Shown: one piece after another, positions 54,616 to 63,181 of the stretch
Numbering within the stretch: the first letter of the stretch is position 1
Layout: each line of letters starts with the position of its first letter
NCBI RefSeq assembly: GCF_000152725.1
Contig: NZ_CH724131.1
Location: 3,251,648 to 3,315,647 of the forward strand
DNA length: 64,000 nt
Direction: 5' to 3'
DNA from: Pseudooceanicola batsensis HTCC2597
GTDB lineage: Bacteria; Pseudomonadota; Alphaproteobacteria; Rhodobacterales; Rhodobacteraceae
The notes under the pieces: generated by a model
What the model was told of the DNA's origin: nothing
Databases searched by the model: none
The model's input: only the letters and a program-made list of their open reading frames with translations
Position numbers and translations under genes: made by a program

Positions 54616-55382
54616 GCCTGCTGCAAGTCGAGGACCTGGCCATCCATTTCGGCGGGGTGAAGGCCGTGGACGGCGTGTCGTTCAGCGTCGAGCAGGGCGA
54701 GGTCTTTGCCATCATCGGCCCGAACGGCGCCGGCAAGTCGACGATCTTCAACCTGATCAGCCGGGTCTATCCGCCGACGCGGGGCACGATCCGGTTCGAC
54801 GGGCGGGACATCACCGGGCTGAAGGCGCACGACATCGCGGGCCTCGGGATCGCGAGGACGTTCCAGAACATCGAACTCTTCGATCATTCCACCGTGCTCG
54901 ACAACCTGCTGATGGGGCGGCACACGCACCGGGGAACGAATTTCGTGCAGGACATCCTGTTCCTGCCCAAGGTCCGGCAGGAAGAGCGCGAGCACCGCCG
55001 CCGGGTCGAGCAGGTGATCGAGTTGCTGGAGCTCGAGGCCTACCGCAAGAAGATGATCGCGGGGCTGCCCTACGGCGTCCGCAAGGTGGTCGAGATCGGC
55101 CGCGCGCTGGCCATCGGACCCAAGCTGATCCTGCTGGACGAACCGGCCTCGGGCCTGTCCGTCGAGGAGACCCGCGACGTGGCCTTCTGGATCGAGGACA
55201 TGCGCCGCGACATGGGGCTGACGGTGCTGATGGTGGAACATGACATGAGCCTGGTGAACCAGGTGTCGGACCGGGTGCTGGCGATGGCCAACGGTCAGCC
55301 GCTGGCGCTTGGGTCCCCGGCCGAGGTGCAGGCGCACCCGGATGTGCAGGCGGCCTACCTGGGAACGGGGGCGGCGGCATGA
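54612..55382 (+). CDS. livG: ABC importer ATPase LivG
   Basis: 256-residue ATPase. Walker A GPNGAGKST (about residues 37-45), signature region GLPYGVRKVVEIGRAL, Walker B KLILLDEPASGL, and MVEHDMSLVNQVSDRVLAMANG. The LivG-type signature departs from LSGGQ as is normal for the family. The start at 54612 overlaps the livM stop; the longer open frame upstream is a shadow of livM. Confidence 0.93.
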   Translation: MSLLQVEDLAIHFGGVKAVDGVSFSVEQGEVFAIIGPNGAGKSTIFNLISRVYPPTRGTIRFDGRDITGLKAHDIAGLGIARTFQNIELFDHSTVLDNLLMGRHTHRGTNFVQDILFLPKVRQEEREHRRRVEQVIELLELEAYRKKMIAGLPYGVRKVVEIGRALAIGPKLILLDEPASGLSVEETRDVAFWIEDMRRDMGLTVLMVEHDMSLVNQVSDRVLAMANGQPLALGSPAEVQAHPDVQAAYLGTGAAA

Positions 55383-55573
55383 GCGGCGTCGTGGTCGTCC
55401 CCGACGCGCCCCGGCCCCCGCGCCGGGGCCGCCGGCACAAGGCGCAGCGCTTTGCGCCCCCCCGGTTTTTGGGCCGGGACCCCGCTGAACAGAAGGGCGG
55501 TTCGGGCAACAGGAACGGTCGGGAGGCCCCGGCGCGGGGGCCGGGGCATGTCGCGCGGGGGGGCAACGCATGA
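55379..55573 (+). repeat. Family A palindromic element spanning an open 64-codon frame
   Basis: A 23-base sequence at 55408-55430 (GCCCCGGC...GCCGGGGCC) recurs as an exact inverted copy at 55525-55547; each half is also a hairpin. A third hairpin GGCGCA/TGCGCC lies at 55441-55458. The stretch is open as a 64-codon Pro/Arg/Gly-rich frame that starts on the livG stop (ATGA) and ends on the livF start (ATGA). It looks like a repeat insertion that kept translation continuous, not a true protein gene. Confidence 0.65.
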
Positions 55574-56331
55574 CCGTCCTTTCCACCCGCAACCTCGAAA
55601 CCTTCTACGGCGCGATCATGGCCCTGCGCGGCGTCTCGATCGATGTCGACCAGGGCGAGATCGTCACCATCCTCGGAGCCAACGGCGCCGGCAAGACGAC
55701 CCTGATGAAGACCATCGCGGGGCTGATGGACCCCGAAAAGGGCACCATCGACTTCATGGGCGACCAGATCGCCGGGCTCGACCCCGACCGCGTCGTGCAG
55801 AAGGGCATCGCGCTGGTTCCCGAGGGCCGCGAGGTCTTTCCCTACCTCACGATCGAGGAGAACCTCAGGCTCGGCGCCTATACCCGCCGCGACAGCAGCG
55901 CCGACGACCTCGACCTGGTCTATGAATATTTCCCCATCCTGAAGGAGCGGCGCCGCCAGGCCGCGGGCTTCCTTTCGGGCGGGCAGCAGCAGATGCTGGC
56001 CATCGGGCGCGGTCTGATGGCGCGACCCCGGCTCATGATGCTGGACGAGCCCTCGCTCGGCCTCTCGCCCCTGCTGACGCAGGAGATCTTCGGGATCATC
56101 GCGCGGCTGAACGCCGAGCAGGGCGTGACCATGCTGCTGGTGGAACAGAACGCCCATATCGCGCTGGCGACCGCGCATAAGGGATACGTGCTGGAAATGG
56201 GCCGGATCGTGATGGCCGGTAGCACCGAGAAACTGCGCGCCTCGGACGATATCCAGGAATTCTATCTCGGCCGCACGGGCGAGACGCAGCGCGACCAGAA
56301 ACGCTGGAAGAGGCGCAAGACATGGAGATGA
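55570..56331 (+). CDS. livF: ABC importer ATPase LivF
   Basis: 253-residue ATPase with Walker A GANGAGKTT, signature FLSGGQQQMLAIGRGLM, Walker B RLMMLDEPSLGLSPLLTQEIF and VEQNAHIALATAHKGYVLEMG. The second nucleotide-binding subunit of the same importer. Its 3' end runs 10 bases into the acyl-CoA ligase gene. Confidence 0.93.
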   Translation: MTVLSTRNLETFYGAIMALRGVSIDVDQGEIVTILGANGAGKTTLMKTIAGLMDPEKGTIDFMGDQIAGLDPDRVVQKGIALVPEGREVFPYLTIEENLRLGAYTRRDSSADDLDLVYEYFPILKERRRQAAGFLSGGQQQMLAIGRGLMARPRLMMLDEPSLGLSPLLTQEIFGIIARLNAEQGVTMLLVEQNAHIALATAHKGYVLEMGRIVMAGSTEKLRASDDIQEFYLGRTGETQRDQKRWKRRKTWR

Positions 56332-58151
56332 GCCGCGTGGATACCTCGCAGTACCTCAGCTTCGACGGGCACGAGACGATCACCAGCCTCTGGGCCGACC
56401 GTTGCGCCAGGTACGGCGACCGCGTCGCGCACCGCGAGAAGGAACTGGGCATCTGGCAGGCCTATTCCTGGCGCGACTACTACGATTGCGCGCGCAAGAT
56501 CGGCCGCGCGCTGATGGCGCTCGGCGTCAAGAAGGGCGAGCCGGTGCTGATCCTCGCCGAGGACCGGCGCGAATGGCTCTACATCGACCTTGCCTCGGCT
56601 TCGATCGGGGCGATCCCGGCGGGGGTCTACACCACCGACAGCGCCGCGCAGCTGGCCTATCTGGCCAATGACAGCGGGGCGCGGGTGCTCTTCGTGGAGA
56701 ATGACGAACAGCTCGACAAGTATCTCGAGGCGCGGGACCGGATGGAGGGCATCCAGAAGGTCGTGGTGATGGAGCGCGAGGGGCTCGCCTCCTTCTCCGA
56801 TCCGAAGGTCATGTTCCTCGACGAACTCTACGCCATGGGCGAAACCGAGGAGACCCGCGAACCGGGACTGTTCGAAGAGGCGATCAAGGCTGTCCGGCCG
56901 GAGGATCCGCGCATGCTGATCTATACCTCCGGCACCACCGGCCCGCCCAAGGGCGCGATGATCACGCATCGCAACATGATCTTCCAGATGCGGTCCGGGA
57001 GCGAGTGCCTGGAATTCCTCGAGAGCGACAACCTGCTGTGTTTCCTGCCACTCTGCCACGTGCTCGAGCGCATCGTCTCGGTCGAGGCGCCGATCGCCAA
57101 CGGCTGCATCGTCAATTTCGCCGAAAGCCCCGAGACGGTCTTCGACAACCTGCAGGAGGTCAGCCCCGACAGCTTCTCGGGCGTGCCGCGCATCTGGGAG
57201 AAGATCTACTCCCGCGTGATGATCCTGCGCTCCGAGGCCGGGCCGATCGGCGCCAGGGCCTTCGACTGGGCGCTGGCCGTCGGGCACCGTTACGCGCAGG
57301 CGGAAAACCCGGGTGCGGGCCTGCGGCTGGCCCATGCGGTCGCGGACTTCACGGTCCTTGCGAACCTGCGCCGGATGCTGGGTCTCGCCAATGCGCGGCG
57401 GGTGACCTCGGGCGCGGCGCCGATCTCGCCCGACCTGATCCATTGGTTCGGCGCCCTGGGCGTGCCCCTGATCGAGGGCTACGGCATGACCGAGACCGCC
57501 GGCATCGCAACCGTCAACACGGTCGAGGACAACCGCATCGGCACCGTGGGAACCGCCATACCCGGCGTCGAGATGCGCATCGACGAGACCGGAGAGCTGC
57601 TGATCGGCGGTCCCTGCGTCTTCGGCGGCTACTGGAACAAGCCCGAGAAGACGGCCGAGACCATGACCGAGGACGGCTGGCTGCGCACCGGTGACGTCGG
57701 CCGGATCGGCAACGATGGCGCGCTGACCATCACCGGACGGCTCAAGGACATCATCATCACCGCCGGCGGCAAGAACATCACCCCCGCCGAGATCGAGTCG
57801 AAGCTCAAGTTCTCGCCCTACGTCTCGGATGCCGTGGTGATCGGCGACCGGCGGAAATACCTGACCTGCCTCATCATGATCGACCAGGAGAATGTCGAGA
57901 AATTCGCGCAGGACCGGCAGATCCCCTTCTCCGATTTCGCCTCGCTCACCCGCGCGCCCGAGGTGCGGGACCTGATAGGCGGCGTCGTGGCCGAGGCGAA
58001 CCGGCAGTTCGCGCAGGTGGAACAGATCAAGGATTTCCGCCTGATCGACATCCTTCTGACGGCCGAGGACGAGGAGCTGACGCCGACGATGAAGCTGAAA
58101 CGGAATTTCGTGAACCAGCGTCACGCGGCGCTGATAGACGAGATGTACTGA
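56322..58151 (+). CDS. AMP-dependent acyl-CoA ligase
   Basis: 609-residue adenylate-forming ligase of the long-chain acyl-CoA synthetase type. The P-loop is MLIYTSGTTGPPKGAMITHRN (about residues 198-218), then LPLCHVLERIV, LIEGYGMTETAG, and the hinge WLRTGDVGRIGNDGALTITGRLKDIIITAGGKNITPAEIE. It activates the imported acid with ATP and CoA. A start at 56328 (ATGA overlap with the livF stop) is equally likely. Its place between livF and the binding-protein gene is the strongest hint that the importer carries a carboxylate. Confidence 0.92.
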   Translation: MEMSRVDTSQYLSFDGHETITSLWADRCARYGDRVAHREKELGIWQAYSWRDYYDCARKIGRALMALGVKKGEPVLILAEDRREWLYIDLASASIGAIPAGVYTTDSAAQLAYLANDSGARVLFVENDEQLDKYLEARDRMEGIQKVVVMEREGLASFSDPKVMFLDELYAMGETEETREPGLFEEAIKAVRPEDPRMLIYTSGTTGPPKGAMITHRNMIFQMRSGSECLEFLESDNLLCFLPLCHVLERIVSVEAPIANGCIVNFAESPETVFDNLQEVSPDSFSGVPRIWEKIYSRVMILRSEAGPIGARAFDWALAVGHRYAQAENPGAGLRLAHAVADFTVLANLRRMLGLANARRVTSGAAPISPDLIHWFGALGVPLIEGYGMTETAGIATVNTVEDNRIGTVGTAIPGVEMRIDETGELLIGGPCVFGGYWNKPEKTAETMTEDGWLRTGDVGRIGNDGALTITGRLKDIIITAGGKNITPAEIESKLKFSPYVSDAVVIGDRRKYLTCLIMIDQENVEKFAQDRQIPFSDFASLTRAPEVRDLIGGVVAEANRQFAQVEQIKDFRLIDILLTAEDEELTPTMKLKRNFVNQRHAALIDEMY

Positions 58152-58181
58152 CCCCCAGGGGTCCATCAAGGGAGGAAAAGA

Positions 58182-59345
58182 ATGAAATACCTCAAATCTC
58201 TGGCTGCGGCCGCGACGCTCGCCGCCTCGCCTCTGCTGGCGCAGACGCCGGGCGTGACGGATGACGAGATCAGGATCGGCGGCGCGCATGACCTGAGCGG
58301 CATCTTCGCGCCCTTCTCGGTCCCCGCCGTCGCGGCCGCCAAGGCCCATTTCGACGAGATCAACGCCAATGGCGGCATCCATGGCCGCAAGATCACCTAT
58401 ATCGTCGAGGACCACGGCTATCAGGTGCCGCGCGCCGCGCAGGCCGCGAACAAGCTGATCAACCGCGACGGGGTCTTCGCGATGCTGCTGAACCTCGGCA
58501 CGCCGCACAACCTGGCCATGTTCCAGCTGATGGGGCCGCAGGGCGTGCCCAACATCTCGCCCATCACCGCCGCCCGTCAGATGGTCGAACCCTTCGAGCC
58601 CTGGAAGTTCGCCGGCACATCCTCCTATTACGACGCGGTCAAGGCGGCCATCGCCTACATGCAGGAGAACGAGGGGACCGAGAAGGTCTGCCTGATGATC
58701 CTGCCCACGGACTTCGGCAAGGAGATCGAGGCCGCCGTTCATGACCTCGCCGAGGCGGGCAGTATCGAACTGGGGGCCGAGATCGGCCACAAGCCGGACG
58801 AGAGCGACTTTACCGGGGCGCTCGGCCGCGTCAGGGAGTCCGGCTGCGACACGGTCGGCATGGCGCTCGGCATCAGCCAGATGATCAACGCCATCGCCAC
58901 CGCCCGCAAGCTGGGGATGGAAGACCTGAAGTTCATGCTGTCCAGCGCCGGTTTCCACACCGTGGTCGCCAAGGGCCTGGCCCAGCAGGGCGTGATGGAC
59001 GGGGTCTATTCCGCCGCCGGCTGGCAGGACCTCGAGGCGCGGCTGGGTGAACCCGAGGTCGCCGAATGGGTCGCGCAGTTCAAGGAGGCGACCGGCGAGG
59101 ATTATCCCGGCACCGGCGCCCTGCTCGGCCGGTCGGGCGCGGGCATCCTGACCGCCGCCCTGGAAGCGGCGGGACCGGACCTCACCCGCGAAAGCTTCAT
59201 CGCCGCGATGGAGACGCTCGACTACGAGGACAAGATCGCCGGGAACCACGTCGATTTCAGCGCGGAGGACCATGAGGGCGCGGACGAGATCTTCGTGAAC
59301 CGGATCGAGAACGGGTCCTGGGTCCTGGTCCAGACGATCGAGTGA
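58182..59345 (+). CDS. Periplasmic substrate-binding protein of the importer
   Basis: 387-residue type I periplasmic binding protein (LivJ/LivK-like), with a signal peptide cleaved near LLAQ-TPG (residue 21). VTDDEIRIGGAHDLSGIFAPFSVPAVAAAKAHFDEINANGGIHGRKI is the characteristic N-lobe start. It captures the substrate for LivHMGF. ATG at 58182 follows GGGAGGAAAAG, an excellent ribosome-binding site that suits a protein needed in excess. Confidence 0.93.
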   Translation: MKYLKSLAAAATLAASPLLAQTPGVTDDEIRIGGAHDLSGIFAPFSVPAVAAAKAHFDEINANGGIHGRKITYIVEDHGYQVPRAAQAANKLINRDGVFAMLLNLGTPHNLAMFQLMGPQGVPNISPITAARQMVEPFEPWKFAGTSSYYDAVKAAIAYMQENEGTEKVCLMILPTDFGKEIEAAVHDLAEAGSIELGAEIGHKPDESDFTGALGRVRESGCDTVGMALGISQMINAIATARKLGMEDLKFMLSSAGFHTVVAKGLAQQGVMDGVYSAAGWQDLEARLGEPEVAEWVAQFKEATGEDYPGTGALLGRSGAGILTAALEAAGPDLTRESFIAAMETLDYEDKIAGNHVDFSAEDHEGADEIFVNRIENGSWVLVQTIE

Positions 59346-59356
59346 CATGACCCGGC

Positions 59357-59425
59357 GCCCCGGCCTCGCGCCGGGGCCCCCCCTTCCGCCTGAACCGACA
59401 TGCGGCCCCGGCGCCAGGCCGGGGC
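59357..59425. repeat. Family A palindromic element, second copy
   Basis: A 22-base sequence at 59357-59378 (GCCCCGGCC...CGCCGGGGCC) and its inverted copy at 59404-59425 with one mismatch. It is the same design as the element between livG and livF. It fills most of the 119-base gap between the binding-protein and acyl-CoA dehydrogenase genes. Confidence 0.65.
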
Positions 59426-59464
59426 ACGTGGAGGCTTGCGCGCAGACAACCGAGAGAGCGACCG

Positions 59465-60622
59465 ATGCTGAACCGCACGATCTATGACGAAGAACACGAG
59501 ATTTTCCGCAAGTCCGTCCGGGCCTGGGCCGAGAAGGAGGTCTTTCCCCACGGCGAGCAGTGGCGTGAGGACGGCTGCGTCAGCCGCGAGATCTGGAAGA
59601 GCGCCGGGGAACAGGGCTTTCTCTGCATGTATGCTGACGAGAAATACGGCGGCCTCGGCCTCACGGACTTCCGCTACGACATGATCCTGACGGAAGAGAT
59701 CGGCCCGCGCGAGCCGGGCCTCTTCATCGGCCTGCACAACCGCATCGTCGGGCCCTACCTGCAGAACTTCGCCAGCGACGCGCAGCGCGAGAAATACATG
59801 CCCGGCGTGGTGTCGGGCGACACGATCCTCGCCATCGCCATGACGGAACCGGGCACGGGGTCCGACCTGGCCGGCATCAAGACGCGCGCGGTGGAGCACG
59901 AGGATCACTGGATCCTCAACGGCTCCAAGACCTACATCTCCAACGGATTCCTGACCGATCTGGTCCTGGTCGCGGCCAAGACCAACCCGGAGGCCAGCCA
60001 CGAGGTCGGTCTCTTCTGGGTCGAGAACGGAACGCCCGGGTTCGACCGGGGCCGGAACCTCAAGAAGGTCGGGCTGGAGAGCCAGGACACGGCCGAGCTC
60101 TTCTTCGATGACGTGAAGGTGCCCAAGGCAAACGTGCTGGGCGATCCGAGGGGCGGCTTCAAGACGATGATGATGAACCTCGCCGAGGAACGCCTGATCG
60201 GCGCGGTCGGCTTCGTCGCGCGGGCCGAGCACGCCTTCGACATCACCATGGATTACATCATGGAGCGTCGCGCCTTCGGAAAGGCCATCGGCACCTTCCA
60301 GAACTCCCGTTTCAAGATGGCCTCGTGCCGGACCGAACTGGATGCGGCCTGGGCGCTGACCGACCACTGCGTGCGCGAACACATGGCGGGCCGCCTGAGC
60401 GCCGAGATGGCGGCCGAGGCCAAGCTCTACACCTCCGAGGTCGAGGGGCGCGTGGTGGACGAATGCCTCCAGCTGCACGGCGGCGCGGGCTACATGGACG
60501 AATACGAGATCTCGCGGCTCTATCGCGACGCCCGGATCAGCCGGATCTACGCCGGCACCTCCGAGATCATGCGCGAGATCATCGGCCGGGGCCTCGGCCT
60601 CGACGACCGGCAGCGGAACTGA
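59465..60622 (+). CDS. Acyl-CoA dehydrogenase
   Basis: 385-residue FAD enzyme catalysing the first beta-oxidation step. Motifs: LAIAMTEPGTGSDLAGIKTRA (FAD and substrate contact), HWILNGSKTYISNG, and RISRIYAGTSEIMREIIGRGL at the C-terminus. The catalytic glutamate is likely in LQLHGGAGYMDEYEISR. It is a close paralogue of the next dehydrogenase, with which it is collinear over its whole length. Confidence 0.93.
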   Translation: MLNRTIYDEEHEIFRKSVRAWAEKEVFPHGEQWREDGCVSREIWKSAGEQGFLCMYADEKYGGLGLTDFRYDMILTEEIGPREPGLFIGLHNRIVGPYLQNFASDAQREKYMPGVVSGDTILAIAMTEPGTGSDLAGIKTRAVEHEDHWILNGSKTYISNGFLTDLVLVAAKTNPEASHEVGLFWVENGTPGFDRGRNLKKVGLESQDTAELFFDDVKVPKANVLGDPRGGFKTMMMNLAEERLIGAVGFVARAEHAFDITMDYIMERRAFGKAIGTFQNSRFKMASCRTELDAAWALTDHCVREHMAGRLSAEMAAEAKLYTSEVEGRVVDECLQLHGGAGYMDEYEISRLYRDARISRIYAGTSEIMREIIGRGLGLDDRQRN

Positions 60623-60686
60623 TGCCGGGTTTCGGGATCGCCCCGCCGCCGCGCGCGCGCCGCTCCCGGATTGCGGATCCCATGGC

Positions 60687-60747
60687 CTTCTTTGGTCTGC
60701 AAAATATCCTGGGGGAGTCGCCGCAGGCGACGGGGGCAAAGCCCCCG
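60687..60747 (-). repeat. Intergenic palindromic element, family B (inverse orientation)
   Basis: CTTCTTTGGTC...AATATCC followed by GTCGCC/GGCGAC (60717-60722 and 60726-60731) and CGGGGGC/GCCCCCG (60731-60737 and 60741-60747) hairpins. It is the reverse complement of the layout at 40304-40350. Lies between the two acyl-CoA dehydrogenase genes. Confidence 0.65.
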
Positions 60748-60780
60748 ATCCCGCCGCTCATCCCGCACTGAGGATACGCC

Positions 60781-61941
60781 ATGCCCTTCCCCCGCACGCA
60801 CCTCGAACCCGAACACGAGATGTTCCGCGACCAGGTCCGCCGCTACCTCAAGGCGCACATGCAGGCCAAGGTCCCGCACTGGCGGACGCAGGGCCATGTC
60901 GACCGCGAGGATTTCACGGCCTTCGGCGCGAACGGCTGGCTCTGCCTCTGGGCCGGAGAGGAATACGGCGGACCCGCCATCCGCGACATCCGCTATGATC
61001 AGGTCCTGCAGGAGGAGACGATCCGCTGGACCGACATCGGCTTTTTCCACAATGCGCATTCCATGCTGGTCGGGCCCTATCTCGACCGTTTCGCCACGTC
61101 CGAACAGAAGGCGCGGTTTCTGCCCGGCGCCGTCAGCGGCGAGACGATCATGGCCATCGCCATGACCGAACCCGACACCGGATCCGACCTCGCCGCGATC
61201 CGCACGCGGGCCGAGGACAGGGGCGATCACTACCTGCTGAACGGATCGAAGACCTATATCTCGAACGGCGTGATCGGTGACCTCTTCGTCGTCGCCGCCA
61301 GGACGGGCGAGAAGCGGGGCCGGATCGGCCTCTTTGTCGTGATGGCGGGGATGGAGGGCTTTTCCCTCGGGCGGCATCTGAAGAAGATGGGGCTGCCGGT
61401 CCAGGACACCGCCGAGATCCGGTTCGACGACGTGCGCGTGCCAAAGGAGAACCTGCTGGGCGATCCGGGCATGGGTTTTGCTTATATGGCCGAATGCCTC
61501 GCCGTGGAACGAACGATGAGCGCGATTTCCTCTCTGTCGCACGCGCAGGCGGCCTTCGACATCACGCTGGAATTCGTCAAGGAGCGGCGCGCCTTCGGCA
61601 AGCCGGTCGGCGCCTTCCAGAACACCCGGTTCGTCATGGCCGACCTGCGGGCGCGGCTGGATGCGGCGCAGGCCTATCTCGATCAATGCGTCGTGCTGGC
61701 GAACGACGAGCGGCTCACGCCCGAGGACGCGGCGGCGGCCAAGCTGCTGTGCTCCGAGGTGCAGGGCGATGTGGTGGATGCCGGGCTGCAGCTGCACGGC
61801 GGTGCGGGCTACATGGACGAATACGAGATCAGCCACATGTTCCGCGATGCCCGGATCGCCCGGATCTATGCCGGCACGTCCGAGATCATGAAGGAGATCA
61901 TCGGCCGGGGGCTTGGGCTGGGCGACCGGGATCTGACATAG
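60781..61941 (+). CDS. Acyl-CoA dehydrogenase, second copy
   Basis: 386-residue FAD enzyme paralogous to the preceding one (AIAMTEPDTGSDLAAIRTRAED, YLLNGSKTYISNGVIGDL, ARIYAGTSEIMKEIIGRGLGLGD). The catalytic glutamate is likely in LQLHGGAGYMDEYEISH. Two dehydrogenases could act on successive chain lengths or form a heteromer, as in steroid side-chain enzymes; the second idea is speculative. The 234 bases after it (to 62175) hold only a GGGGCA triplet repeat near 61973. Confidence 0.92.
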   Translation: MPFPRTHLEPEHEMFRDQVRRYLKAHMQAKVPHWRTQGHVDREDFTAFGANGWLCLWAGEEYGGPAIRDIRYDQVLQEETIRWTDIGFFHNAHSMLVGPYLDRFATSEQKARFLPGAVSGETIMAIAMTEPDTGSDLAAIRTRAEDRGDHYLLNGSKTYISNGVIGDLFVVAARTGEKRGRIGLFVVMAGMEGFSLGRHLKKMGLPVQDTAEIRFDDVRVPKENLLGDPGMGFAYMAECLAVERTMSAISSLSHAQAAFDITLEFVKERRAFGKPVGAFQNTRFVMADLRARLDAAQAYLDQCVVLANDERLTPEDAAAAKLLCSEVQGDVVDAGLQLHGGAGYMDEYEISHMFRDARIARIYAGTSEIMKEIIGRGLGLGDRDLT

Positions 61942-62175
61942 CCCAGGTGCCGCTTTCCGCTGGCCGCGAAGGGGCAGGGGCAGGGGCGCCCTGGACCGAT
62001 CCCCGCCCGGTCGAGGCAGGGGCCGGAAAGGGGACGCGGGCCGCCCAGGCATGTCCGCATCGCTGCCCGCGAGACTGCTCCACGCCACGGTGACCGCCCG
62101 GCGGCAACCGCGCCACCCCCGGGTGCTGCGCTCGTGCCGATGACCGGTCACCTCGGGCACCGGAACGGACGGGCT

Positions 62176-63012
62176 TCAGCCGCCGGGGAACTCGACGGTG
62201 CACCGCAGTCCCGCGGGCAGGGCGAGATCCTCGTTGGGCAGGTTCAGCCGGATGCCGAACGTCGCGGTCGAGGCGTCGAAGACGTTGTCGATCACGGTGA
62301 TCCGCGCCTCGTGCGGCGTGTCGAACGGCGGCTCGGGCCGGATGAGGGCCGTCTGACCCGGCGCCAGGTGCTGGTAGTAGTCCAGCGGCGCGAAGGCCTC
62401 GACCCTCAGAACGTCCAGCTTGGCCACCGTCACGATCTGCGTCTCTCCCGCCTGGTATTCGCCCGGACTGAGAAGCCGTTCGGTCACCACCCCCGAGACC
62501 GGCGACCGCAGCGTTTTCTGATCCAGCTGGACCCGCGCGCGTTCGGCTTCGATGGTGGCGAGCTGCTTGTTGAACTCGGCCTCGCGCAGCGACTGGCGCG
62601 CGATCTCGGCCTCCTGACGCGCCTCGTTGGCGATCGTCTCGGAGACGGCGTTGCGCGCGGCAAGGGTCGCGGCGCGATCGGCCTGCGTTTCGAGGAACTC
62701 GAGCCGGACCCGCGCGGCGTCTATGGCCGTCGTGTCCGCGGCCTGCGCCTCGGCCAGTTTAAGGCTGGCCTCTTCGGCGCGGCTGTCCATGCGGGCCACC
62801 ACCTGACCGGCCTCGACCCTGTCGCCCCGCCCGACGGTCACCTCGGCAATGATTCCCGCCACGGGCGTGGACAATTCGATCAGATCGTCGGCTTCGATCA
62901 GGCATCGGACGGGATCCAGCGCAACCGCAGGATGAGGTAGCGCTAGCGCAACGACAGTAAGCGGCAAGGCGAGTGAGCGAAATTCCGCTTTTGATTTCAT
63001 CCGCATACTCAT
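62176..63012 (-). CDS. HlyD/RND-type periplasmic adaptor protein
   Basis: 278-residue membrane-fusion protein with an N-terminal signal or anchor (about residues 10-31). The barrel-sandwich half reads IELSTPVAGIIAEVTVGRGDRVEAGQVVARMDS. A coiled-coil hairpin spans about residues 75-150, followed by KTLRSPVSGVVTERLLSPGEYQAG and a short beta-barrel. Adaptors of this kind link an inner-membrane pump to an outer-membrane channel. No pump gene lies on its left; it diverges from the LEPR-XLL protein gene, so it may serve that protein's export. Confidence 0.85.
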   Translation of the reverse strand: MSMRMKSKAEFRSLALPLTVVALALPHPAVALDPVRCLIEADDLIELSTPVAGIIAEVTVGRGDRVEAGQVVARMDSRAEEASLKLAEAQAADTTAIDAARVRLEFLETQADRAATLAARNAVSETIANEARQEAEIARQSLREAEFNKQLATIEAERARVQLDQKTLRSPVSGVVTERLLSPGEYQAGETQIVTVAKLDVLRVEAFAPLDYYQHLAPGQTALIRPEPPFDTPHEARITVIDNVFDASTATFGIRLNLPNEDLALPAGLRCTVEFPGG

Positions 63013-63181
63013 TGCGGCACCTTCCGTAAGGTCATCTCCGTCCCCACCCTGACGCTGAAAAGGACCCGGGCAATCAGCAAATCATTGCTCGGTGGCACCC
63101 CTGTTTGGTACTCTGAAGAGGCCAGTCTTTGTACTGTTTAAAGTTTTTTACATACGTCTTTTTCGTTTCGGGGGGAACGAG

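Noticed and set aside
56262..59348. 1028-codon open frame opposite the acyl-CoA ligase and binding-protein genes
   Set aside because: It crosses two well-supported genes and an intergenic gap; no domain is recognisable in its translation.
61942..62175. Possible small gene or gene remnant after the second acyl-CoA dehydrogenase
   Set aside because: No frame has a plausible start, ribosome-binding site or recognisable domain; only a short GGGGCA repeat is seen.
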